Assembly: GCF_024753245.1 (NCBI RefSeq)
Contig: NZ_JANUGX010000001.1
Span: 336,841 to 400,840, forward strand
Length of the DNA: 64,000 bases
From: Massilia norwichensis
GTDB taxonomy: Bacteria; Pseudomonadota; Gammaproteobacteria; Burkholderiales; Burkholderiaceae_D
Direction of reading: 5' to 3'
Position numbers and translations under genes: made by a program. This document shows positions 52,092-59,092 of the stretch, one piece after another; the stretch's first letter is position 1, and every line of letters begins with the position of its first letter. The notes below the pieces were generated by a model. It ran no database searches. It had not been told where the DNA came from and saw only the letters and a program-made list of their open reading frames with translations.

Positions 52092-53366
52092 TCAGTCCCA
52101 GAGTACGTGGATATGAGCGGCGCCGCGCAACTGGGCGCCTTCGATGACCGGGGGCGGCATGTCGGGATCGAGGCGCAGGCCGGGAAACAGGTCGAGGAGC
52201 GCATTGACGGCGCAGCCCAGCTCCAGTTTCGCGACGAACTGGCCGATGCACATGTGCGGGCCGAAGCCGAAGCCGAATGAAGGCTTGAGTTTGCGGTCGA
52301 TGTCGAACACGTCCGGGTTCTCGAACACGTCCTCGTCGCGGTTGGCGGCGACGACCATGCACTGGACGAAGGCGCCTTTCGGGATCGTCACCCCGTGGAA
52401 TTCGACTTCCCTGGCGGTTTCGCGCACTTTGAAGGTCGCGACCGGCTCGAAGCGGACCGCTTCGTCGATCAGCTTCGGCACCAGACTGCGGTCGTCGCGC
52501 ACTCGATCCTGCAGGCCCGGCGTCGTCAGCAGCAGCGTCATGACCGAGCTGAAGGTGCGCGTCGTGGTTTCGCCCGCCGCCGGCAACAGGGAGCGCACGA
52601 AGGTGGTGACCTCGTGGTCGTCCAGCATGCGGCCCTGGTGCTCGGCGCGCAGCAGGCGGCCGATCAGGTCGTCGCCCTGGCTGCCCTCCGCGCGCCGCCG
52701 CACCACGACTTCCATGATTGCGTCGTACAAGGCCTTGACCGCGATGCCGGCATTGCGGCGCGCCTCGTCGGCCTTGGCAGGATCGACCTGGTTACCACCG
52801 ACCATCGCCAGCGCCCAGCCGGCGTAGCGCCGATAGACTTGCGGGTCATCGGTGGGGAAGCCCATCAGCGCGTACATCTCGCGGATCGGGAACGCCAGCC
52901 CGAATTCCATCAGGTCGGCCTTCTTGTCCCCCATCATCGGCTCGAGGAAGTCCTTGCGGATGACGGCGTCGATCTGGCCGCGCCATTTATTCACGGTTTC
53001 CGGCATGAAGGCCGGTTGCAGCAGCGCCCGAACCTGGCGGTGCTGTTCGCCGTCCATCGCCAGCACGATCAGGCCGCCGAAGAAGGCGCCCAGTCCCTCT
53101 GCGATGAAGCCGCTGGTGTAGGCCTCGGCATCCCGCAAGACCGCCATCACGTCCTTGTGGCGGAACAGGGCAAAGGTCGGACGCGTGCCCTGCTGCATGC
53201 CGGCATTCGTCGGCACTTCGAACTGGCGGATGAAGTCGCCGATGAAGATCGGCGAGCGCTCACTGGCCTGCCGGCATGCGGCATGGATGTCACCCTTGCC
53301 CTTGTAGGTGTCGGATACGGCCGAATAGGCGCTTTCCAGGTCGATCGTGTCGCTGGCGGTACTCAT
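52092..53366 (-). CDS. Cytochrome P450 (second of two paralogues)
   Basis: 424 residues. Heme ligand C373 in FGFGPHMCIGQ, E-x2-R in DEAVRFEP and I-helix AAGETTT (canonical). Same length and layout as the P450 at 41227, but distinct in substrate-recognition regions, so different regiochemistry or substrate is likely. It heads the operon with the unrecognised protein and the NTF2-like protein. ATG 53366 with an AGGAGG ribosome site; palindrome G ends 15 bases upstream. Electrons presumably come from the ferredoxin at 27249. Confidence 0.93.
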   Translation of the reverse strand: MSTASDTIDLESAYSAVSDTYKGKGDIHAACRQASERSPIFIGDFIRQFEVPTNAGMQQGTRPTFALFRHKDVMAVLRDAEAYTSGFIAEGLGAFFGGLIVLAMDGEQHRQVRALLQPAFMPETVNKWRGQIDAVIRKDFLEPMMGDKKADLMEFGLAFPIREMYALMGFPTDDPQVYRRYAGWALAMVGGNQVDPAKADEARRNAGIAVKALYDAIMEVVVRRRAEGSQGDDLIGRLLRAEHQGRMLDDHEVTTFVRSLLPAAGETTTRTFSSVMTLLLTTPGLQDRVRDDRSLVPKLIDEAVRFEPVATFKVRETAREVEFHGVTIPKGAFVQCMVVAANRDEDVFENPDVFDIDRKLKPSFGFGFGPHMCIGQFVAKLELGCAVNALLDLFPGLRLDPDMPPPVIEGAQLRGAAHIHVLWD

Positions 53367-53380
53367 CCTGCCTCCTTATA

Positions 53381-53405
53381 TGAACATTTCCCTTGATCGT
53401 GTTCA
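53381..53405. promoter_or_regulatory. Island palindrome site G (perfect TGAACA-N13-TGTTCA)
   Basis: 12 of 12 arm positions. It is so close to the P450 ribosome site that the promoter must lie further upstream or overlap it; bound protein would block elongation or initiation. It is in the gap with the divergent TetR gene at 53515. Confidence 0.75.
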
Positions 53406-53455
53406 CATGTTAGCTGCAAGACGGCGGCCCGCGGACATCGAAGCCAGCTGTTTTA

Positions 53456-53472
53456 TTTGACTGAGGGTCAAG
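53456..53472. promoter_or_regulatory. Palindrome TTTGAC-N5-GTCAAG upstream of TetR
   Basis: TTTGACTGAGGGTCAAG lies 43 bases before the start of the TetR at 53515. It differs from the site at 55900-55916 in only one arm base and one spacer base. Probable own operator of this TetR. Confidence 0.6.
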
Positions 53473-53514
53473 CGGCGTGGGATAAGATGGCTGGCCTCCA
53501 TCGAACCGATTGCC

Positions 53515-54222
53515 ATGCCCGACCTGCCGGAAACCACCAACAGCCCCGCCGCCAGCCCCGCTTCGGCCAAGGCGCCGCCCAACAAGCGCGACACCCTCAG
53601 GCGTATCGCCGCGGCCGCGCGCCGCGAGTTCGCCGCCAGGGGCCTGGCGGATGCGCGTGTGGACGACATCGCCCAGGCAGCGGGCGTCACCAAGCAGCTG
53701 GTCTACCACTATTTCCGCAGCAAGGAAGAGCTGTTCGCTTGCGTACTGGACGAGTCGTCGGCGCTGGCCATGGACGCGCTGCTAGCTCTGGAGCTGGACC
53801 ACCTGCCCCCGCGTGAAGCGCTGCGCGCCCTGCTCGACCGGATGCTGCTGCCCTACCACGATGAGGAATTGCGCGCGCTGGCGCAGGAGGGTATCCGCTA
53901 TCACGAGACCCATACCACGCCGCGCAACAGCTTTACCGGCATGGCGCCGCAGTTGAATGAAAAGATGCGCACGACGCTCACGCGCGGCATTGCCAGCGGC
54001 GCCTTCCGCGCCGACGTCGACGCCGACTTGCTGCTGGCGATGTCGGCGCTGGCAACCACCAGTGCCTATGTCAACCGTTACACGGTGGCGACGCTGGCCG
54101 GACTGGACGTGGCCGGCGGCACGGGCGCCGATACATGGCGCCGGTTCGCGGTAGCCTTCGTGCTGTCGGCGGTCGAACGCGAGCGCAGCGCGCTGGATCC
54201 GCTGACGCGCGACGCGTCTTAA
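53515..54222 (+). CDS. TetR-family regulator
   Basis: 235 residues. A Pro/Ala-rich leader (1-25), then the HTH near 30-75 (TLRRIAAAARREFAARG and VDDIAQAAGVTKQLVYHYF), and a C-terminal dimerisation/ligand domain. The recognition helix VTKQLVYHYF differs from the other TetRs here, so it should bind a different operator. The TTTGAC-N5-GTCAAA site found upstream of itself and of the convergent flavoprotein gene (54219-55802) is the best candidate. The stop overlaps that gene's stop tail to tail by three bases. Confidence 0.88.
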   Translation: MPDLPETTNSPAASPASAKAPPNKRDTLRRIAAAARREFAARGLADARVDDIAQAAGVTKQLVYHYFRSKEELFACVLDESSALAMDALLALELDHLPPREALRALLDRMLLPYHDEELRALAQEGIRYHETHTTPRNSFTGMAPQLNEKMRTTLTRGIASGAFRADVDADLLLAMSALATTSAYVNRYTVATLAGLDVAGGTGADTWRRFAVAFVLSAVERERSALDPLTRDAS

Positions 54223-55802
54223 GGCCCCGAAAGGAAGCGCTCGACCCGCTGTGCCGCGATCCTTCCGGGCAAGCCGTTGATGCCGCCGCCGGGGTGCACG
54301 CCCGCGCCGCCGAGGAAGAGTCCAACCACCGGCAGCGTATCGCCGCCGAGCCCTGCCGCCGGGCGCATCAGCGCACTGCGCGCCGGGCTGGTATCGATGT
54401 GCACCACGCACCCGCGATGCACGTTCAGCCGCGCGGCCAGGTCCGGAGCGGCCTCGATGCGCCGGCCGATCTCGTATTCCTTCAGCCCGTCCATGTAGGC
54501 CGCCGCCTGGTCGATCACCTGCTGCCCGACGCGGGCGCGGATGGCGTCCCAGCCTTCGCGCGGCTCGACCGGCATCGCCACCGGATACAGGTAGACGATA
54601 TCCTGTCCCGGCGGCGCCTGGCCGGGATCGACGGCGGACGGTGCGGTCATCCAGAGGTAGGGCAGCCTGGACACCTCGCCGCGTGCGGCACAGCGGAAGT
54701 TGTCGAGCACTGCCTCCGCGGTGCCGACCAGCAGCACGCTTTTGCGCAGGCTGAGCCCATCTGGACGCAAGGCTTCGTGGCGCGAATAAGCGACCTGGCC
54801 CGACAAGGCCACGTCCACCTTCAACGGTGAGGCGCCGTGGGCGTTGGACGGCGCCAGCGCGACCCGGGTCAGGGTCCGGCGATCGAGCGCGCCCGGCGTG
54901 ACCATCTCCAGCGCCATCTTCGGGTGCAGGGACGCGATCACCGCGCGCGCCTCGACCAAGCGGCCGTCGGCCAGCCGCACGCCGCCGGCCCGCCCGTCCT
55001 CGGCGAGGATCTCGGCGACCGGCGAGGACAACAGGATATCCCCGCCCAGTTCGCGCAGACGGGCCGCCAGGGCGTCCAACAGGGTCTGCATGCCGCCGAC
55101 CGCGCGCCCCAGGCCGAAGCGGTGGATGAAGCCCAACAGCGCAAAGTAGATGCCGGTGGCTTCGGCGGCGATCGGTCCGGCGGCGCCCAGCAGGCAGCAC
55201 AGGGCCGACTGCGTCACCGGATGTTCGAAGCGCTCCATGATCGAGGTGTAGGCCGGGCTACCGATCAGCGCCATCAGCTCGGGTTTCAGCTTGCGGTGCT
55301 TCAGCAGCGCCTGCAGCGACTGCCACTTGGCGCCGAGGTTGAGCCGGGCCGGATCGACCCGCATCATCGGAATCGCCATGTCGATGAAAGCATCGACCAG
55401 CTTCATCAGCGCCAGGAACTCGTCGGCGTCGCGTTCCGAAAAGCGCCGGATCTCGACCGCCGTCTGCGCCGCGCTGCGGCCGAACACCAACGAATTGCCG
55501 TCCGGGTGGAGATAGACGTAGCCGGGCTCCATGTCGACCTGGCGAAAACCGTGACGCTCCAGTTGCAGCTCGCAAGGCATCATGGGATGCACGCGCAGCG
55601 ACATCAGGTCGAGCGCGCAGGGATGAACCAGGTGGCGCGGCGCCTCCGGGATCAGGTATCCGCTGGAGGCCATGCCGCCGATCTTGTCGCGCGCCTCGAT
55701 CACCACCACCTTCCTGCCGGCGGCGGCCAGGTAGCAGGCAGCCGCCATGCCATTGTGCCCGCCCCCGACGATGGCCGCGTCGTATTGCTTCATCCCCGTC
55801 AT
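54219..55802 (-). CDS. Phytoene-dehydrogenase/RetSat-like FAD oxidoreductase
   Basis: 527 residues. Dinucleotide-binding GGGHNGMAAACYLAAAG with ARDKIGG at the N-terminus, and a C-terminal FAD segment LFLGGAGVHPGGGINGLPG, as in phytoene desaturases and their relatives. Such enzymes desaturate or reduce polyene and terpenoid or retinoid C=C bonds. No carotenoid synthesis genes are near, so it is more likely catabolic, acting on an isoprenoid or cyclic substrate. ATG 55802 follows GGAAGGAGACGG. A palindrome shared with the TetR gene lies about 100 bases upstream. Confidence 0.87.
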   Translation of the reverse strand: MTGMKQYDAAIVGGGHNGMAAACYLAAAGRKVVVIEARDKIGGMASSGYLIPEAPRHLVHPCALDLMSLRVHPMMPCELQLERHGFRQVDMEPGYVYLHPDGNSLVFGRSAAQTAVEIRRFSERDADEFLALMKLVDAFIDMAIPMMRVDPARLNLGAKWQSLQALLKHRKLKPELMALIGSPAYTSIMERFEHPVTQSALCCLLGAAGPIAAEATGIYFALLGFIHRFGLGRAVGGMQTLLDALAARLRELGGDILLSSPVAEILAEDGRAGGVRLADGRLVEARAVIASLHPKMALEMVTPGALDRRTLTRVALAPSNAHGASPLKVDVALSGQVAYSRHEALRPDGLSLRKSVLLVGTAEAVLDNFRCAARGEVSRLPYLWMTAPSAVDPGQAPPGQDIVYLYPVAMPVEPREGWDAIRARVGQQVIDQAAAYMDGLKEYEIGRRIEAAPDLAARLNVHRGCVVHIDTSPARSALMRPAAGLGGDTLPVVGLFLGGAGVHPGGGINGLPGRIAAQRVERFLSGP

Positions 55803-55899
55803 GCCGTCTCCTTCCGCTCGCGCGGATTATCGTGTCGTTATCGGAATCCCGAACACGGCGATTGGAACACGGCCGGGCACGCCGGCGACAGCGGATCGG

Positions 55900-55916
55900 T
55901 TTGACTGCGGGTCAAA
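55900..55916. promoter_or_regulatory. Palindrome TTTGAC-N5-GTCAAA upstream of flavoprotein gene
   Basis: A perfect 6-base inverted repeat, TTTGACTGCGGGTCAAA. It lies about 100 bases from the flavoprotein start at 55802 and just past the stop of the TetR at 55923. It is shared with 53456-53472. Confidence 0.6.
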
Positions 55917-55922
55917 GCAAGG

Positions 55923-56765
55923 CTAGCGGCGCGCCACCCTACCCGATACCAGCATGTGGACGAAGCGTTCGATGCGGCGCATCAGGTTACGGCGGTCGGG
56001 ACCGGCCGGCACCAGCACGTCGCTCATGATGTAGCGGACCATCAGCTCGCACACCAGTTCGCGGTCGATCACAATGCCATGCCGTTCTTCCCAGGCGTCG
56101 AACACCATGGCCAGGATGTCCTGGAAGCGGTGCACCGAGTCGGTGAAGATACGCTGTAGCCAGCGTGTGGCGTAGTCCGGAGCCACCAGCAGCAACCGCC
56201 GCGCGCGGCTGGTTTCAAGGTAGTTGTCGATGAAGTCGAGCAGCGCCTGGAAGCGTTCGTCCGGGTCGTTCGAGGCCGCAATCGTCAGCAAGGTGGCATG
56301 GAACTGGTCGCGCTTGTAGCGCGAAAAAGCGTCCAGCAGGTCGTCTTGCGAAGAGAAATAACGATAGAAAGTGCCACGCGAAATACCGACTTCCTCGCAG
56401 ACGTCGAGGATCGAGATCCGCTCCGCCCCCGAGCGCAGGATGATTTCTTCGGTGACTGCCAGGATCTTGGCGATGGTGTCGCTCGAACGCTTGTTCAACT
56501 TGGCCTTGGGCGCTGCCGTGCGGGCCGCCAGCGGCGCACGCGCCTTCTCAAGCTCGGGCGCAGGCTTCGCGGCCGGCTTGACGGCCTGTTTGGCCACGGC
56601 TGCTGCCGTCGATTTGGCGCGCGGCGTCGCCTTGGCCGCGGGCGTGGCGGGTGGTCTGGCCGCCGGCTTGGCGCGCGCCGCCACCTTCACGTCAGGCGCA
56701 GCCTTGGCGCCAGCCTTCGGCTTCGGCGCCACCGTCTTCTTTACTGCTTTGACTGAACCGGTCAT
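55923..56765 (-). CDS. TetR-family repressor with long Lys/Ala/Pro-rich N-terminal tail
   Basis: 280 residues. The first ~90 residues form a basic, low-complexity tail rich in K, A and P (KKTVAPKPKAGAKAAP and similar), as in histone-H1-like proteins. The TetR HTH follows (RISILDVCEEVGISRGTFYRYF). The recognition segment SRGTFYRYFSSQD is identical to that of the TetR at 18041, and the following helices are similar, so both probably read the same palindrome. The tail may add nonspecific DNA binding. It is divergent from the acyl-CoA synthetase gene, with palindrome I in the 152-base gap. ATG 56765 is the only sensible start. Confidence 0.88.
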   Translation of the reverse strand: MTGSVKAVKKTVAPKPKAGAKAAPDVKVAARAKPAARPPATPAAKATPRAKSTAAAVAKQAVKPAAKPAPELEKARAPLAARTAAPKAKLNKRSSDTIAKILAVTEEIILRSGAERISILDVCEEVGISRGTFYRYFSSQDDLLDAFSRYKRDQFHATLLTIAASNDPDERFQALLDFIDNYLETSRARRLLLVAPDYATRWLQRIFTDSVHRFQDILAMVFDAWEERHGIVIDRELVCELMVRYIMSDVLVPAGPDRRNLMRRIERFVHMLVSGRVARR

Positions 56766-56855
56766 TAATTTTTTCGCAAGCGTTCCTGGAACGGCGATTG
56801 TAGCGCAAGGCCACTGGTGCGGAAAGCGCGCATTCAGGCGGCCTCAAGCTTTTCT

Positions 56856-56884
56856 TTGACACTTTTTGAGTTTGTGTTTATATT
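56856..56884 (+). promoter_or_regulatory. Island palindrome site I with overlapping promoter (CoA synthetase)
   Basis: TTGACA-N13-TGTTTA (56856-56880) has 9 of 12 arm matches and aligns well with site J. TTGACA is also a perfect -35 box, with TATATT (56879-56884) 17 bases on, and the start codon is at 56918. Repressor binding would mask the promoter directly. Confidence 0.65.
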
Positions 56885-56917
56885 TCAAGCACAAATAAAC
56901 GCAAAACAGGAGACGAC

Positions 56918-58549
56918 ATGGCAGGCATGGGCAACCCCGATACCTGGTCGGTGGGTCAACAGGACACCGTCATCGCCGCACTCGACAGGGCTGTCGCGGC
57001 CCACCCCGAACGCGTGCTGCTCGATTTTGGCGGCGAACTGACCACTTATGGCGAATTCGACCAAATGTCGACCCGCCTCGCACACTCGCTGGCCGGGCTG
57101 GGCCTGCGTGCCGGCGACACCGTCCTCACCATGCTCGACAATAATATCGACGCAGTGGCGGGCTGGATCGCGGCGAACAAGCTGTGCGCGGTAAGCGTGC
57201 CCGTGAACACGGCGCTGCGCGGCGAATTCCTGCGCCACCAGATCGCCGACTCGAAGGCGCGCATCCTGATCTGCGAGGCCGACTACGTGGAGCGCATCGC
57301 CCAGGTGGCGGAGGGTCTGCCGGATGCGGCGCTGATCCTGTACCGCGGCGCGCTGGAAGCGCTGCCGCCCTGCCCGATCCGCATCGATCCGCTCGACCAG
57401 CACCGCGGCCAATGCGACGAGCCGATTCTCACCAAGCCGGCGCCGTCGGACCTGGCATGCATCGTCTACACCTCCGGCACCACCGGCCCATCGAAGGGCT
57501 GCATGCTGAGCTATAACTACATGTGCAACCTGGCCCGCCTGCAACTGCGCGCGGGCCCGGCCACCGCCGACGACATCACCATCACTCCCCTGCCGCTTTT
57601 TCACATGAACGCCATGTGCGTCGGCGTGCTGTCGAACATCCTGGTCGGTGCGCGCGTGGCGATCGTGCCGCGCTTCTCGGTGTCGAATTTCTGGCCCGAG
57701 GTCGAACGCAGCGGCGCCACCATCGCCTCGATCCTGGGCGGCATGGGCGGCCTGCTGGCCCAAGCGCCGGACAGCGACGCGATGCGGCGCTGCTTCGGCC
57801 AGATCCATACCGTGCGCGGCAATCCCTTCACCGAGGAGACCAAGAAGATCTGGCGCGAGCGCTTCGGCGCGAAGCAGGTCGGCGGCAACGGCTACGGTCT
57901 GACCGAAGCCAGCGTGATCACCTCGCTGCCGGGCGGAGAATATGCGGCGCCGGGCTCCTCCGGCAAACGCATTCCCGATTTCGACGTGCGCATCGTCGAC
58001 GACCTCGACCGCGAACTGCCCGTCAACACGCCTGGCGAGATCGTGGTGCGCCCGCTGCGTCCCGACATCATGTTCATGGGTTACTGGGGCCGTCCGGCCG
58101 ACACCATGAAGGTGATGCGCAATATGTGGTTCCACAGCGGCGACATCGGCAAGTTCGACGAGGACGGCTTCTTCTATTTCGTCGACCGCAAAAAAGACTA
58201 CCTGCGCCGCCGCGGCGAGAACATCTCCAGTTTCGAGATGGAAGCGGCATTCGCCGCCCACCCCGACATCGAGGAGGTCGCGGTGCATGCGGTTCCTTCC
58301 GACAAAGGCGAGGACGACGTCAAGGTCACGGCGATCCTGAAGCCAGGCTGTGCCCTTTTGCCGGAAGCCCTGTTCCACTGGGCGATCGATGCCGTTCCCT
58401 ACTACGCACTGCCGCGCTACATCGAATTTCGCAGCGCGATGCCGAAGAATCCGCAGGGACGAGTGCTGAAGTACCAGTTGCGCGAAGAAGGCTGCACCGC
58501 GACGACCTGGGACCTGGAATCCACCGACATCAGGGTCAGCAAGCGCTGA
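56918..58549 (+). CDS. AMP-forming acyl-CoA synthetase
   Basis: 543 residues. ATP-binding P-loop YTSGTTGPSKG (184-194), the adenylation motifs GGNGYGLTEAS and HSGDIGKFDEDGFFYFVDRKKD, and the catalytic Lys518 in NPQGRVLKYQL. It activates a carboxylic acid with ATP to an acyl-AMP and then an acyl-CoA. It is thus a likely entry step of the pathway. ATG 56918 with ACAGGAGACGAC. Divergent from the TetR at 55923, with the VOC gene 44 bases downstream. The size of the substrate pocket cannot be read. Confidence 0.93.
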   Translation: MAGMGNPDTWSVGQQDTVIAALDRAVAAHPERVLLDFGGELTTYGEFDQMSTRLAHSLAGLGLRAGDTVLTMLDNNIDAVAGWIAANKLCAVSVPVNTALRGEFLRHQIADSKARILICEADYVERIAQVAEGLPDAALILYRGALEALPPCPIRIDPLDQHRGQCDEPILTKPAPSDLACIVYTSGTTGPSKGCMLSYNYMCNLARLQLRAGPATADDITITPLPLFHMNAMCVGVLSNILVGARVAIVPRFSVSNFWPEVERSGATIASILGGMGGLLAQAPDSDAMRRCFGQIHTVRGNPFTEETKKIWRERFGAKQVGGNGYGLTEASVITSLPGGEYAAPGSSGKRIPDFDVRIVDDLDRELPVNTPGEIVVRPLRPDIMFMGYWGRPADTMKVMRNMWFHSGDIGKFDEDGFFYFVDRKKDYLRRRGENISSFEMEAAFAAHPDIEEVAVHAVPSDKGEDDVKVTAILKPGCALLPEALFHWAIDAVPYYALPRYIEFRSAMPKNPQGRVLKYQLREEGCTATTWDLESTDIRVSKR

Positions 58550-58593
58550 CCCGAGTATCGAACATTCACGCATCGAAAACAGGAGAACGCGGC

Positions 58594-58977
58594 ATGAGCA
58601 TTCTTACCCATTTCACGCTTGGCACGCACGACCTTGCGCGCGCCAGGACATTCTACGACCACGTGCTGGCGCCGCTCGGCTTCACGCGCCTGCTGGACAT
58701 CGAAGGCCGTATCTGCGGCTGGGGCATCGATGCGCCCCAGTTCATGGTCGGCTACCCGCGCAACGGCGATCCGGCCACGGCCAGCAATGGCCTGACCATC
58801 GGCCTGGCCGCGCCGAACCGGGCGGCGATCGACGAATTCCACCGCCGCGCGCTCGAGCTGGGAGCCGCTGACGAAGGCGCGCCCGGCCCGCGCCCGGTCG
58901 CGCCGAATGCCTACGCTGCGTATATCCGCGACCCGGACGGTCACAAGGTCGCCGCGTCCTGCCGCACGCCCGAATAG
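58594..58977 (+). CDS. Small VOC/glyoxalase-family protein
   Basis: 127 residues, a single VOC domain: MSILTHFTLGTHDLARARTFY opens the first beta-alpha-beta unit and AAYIRDPDGHKVAASC the second. Glyoxalase-like proteins of this size are common, and the exact reaction is not predictable. The His in FTLGTHDL and the acidic/His pattern at the end could bind metal. It is in operon with the acyl-CoA synthetase (44 bases) and followed by a hairpin. ATG 58594 with AGGAGAACG. Confidence 0.83.
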   Translation: MSILTHFTLGTHDLARARTFYDHVLAPLGFTRLLDIEGRICGWGIDAPQFMVGYPRNGDPATASNGLTIGLAAPNRAAIDEFHRRALELGAADEGAPGPRPVAPNAYAAYIRDPDGHKVAASCRTPE

Positions 58978-58981
58978 CACC

Positions 58982-58998
58982 TGCGGCGGTTCGCCGCA
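58982..58998. terminator. Possible terminator hairpin after VOC gene
   Basis: TGCGGCG-GTT-CGCCGCA, a perfect 7-base stem with a 3-base loop, 5 bases after the stop codon. There is no T-run. It may mark the end of the synthetase operon before the TonB receptor gene. Confidence 0.4.
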
Positions 58999-59092
58999 TC
59001 CGGACATCGCACCGCGCAAGCATGGCCAACAATGCGCGCGGCGCGTCGACTTCATCCGGTCGAGAACGATAACAACGATCACGGAGACAAGC

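Noticed and set aside
53377..53405. Reading site G as a -35/-10 promoter for the P450 gene
   Set aside because: The would-be -10 directly abuts the ribosome site, leaving no leader. The site is better read as an operator with the promoter placed elsewhere.
54219..55802. Carotenoid biosynthesis assignment for the phytoene-dehydrogenase-like gene
   Set aside because: No phytoene synthase, cyclase or geranylgeranyl-diphosphate synthase is near; the TetR-linked location suggests catabolism.
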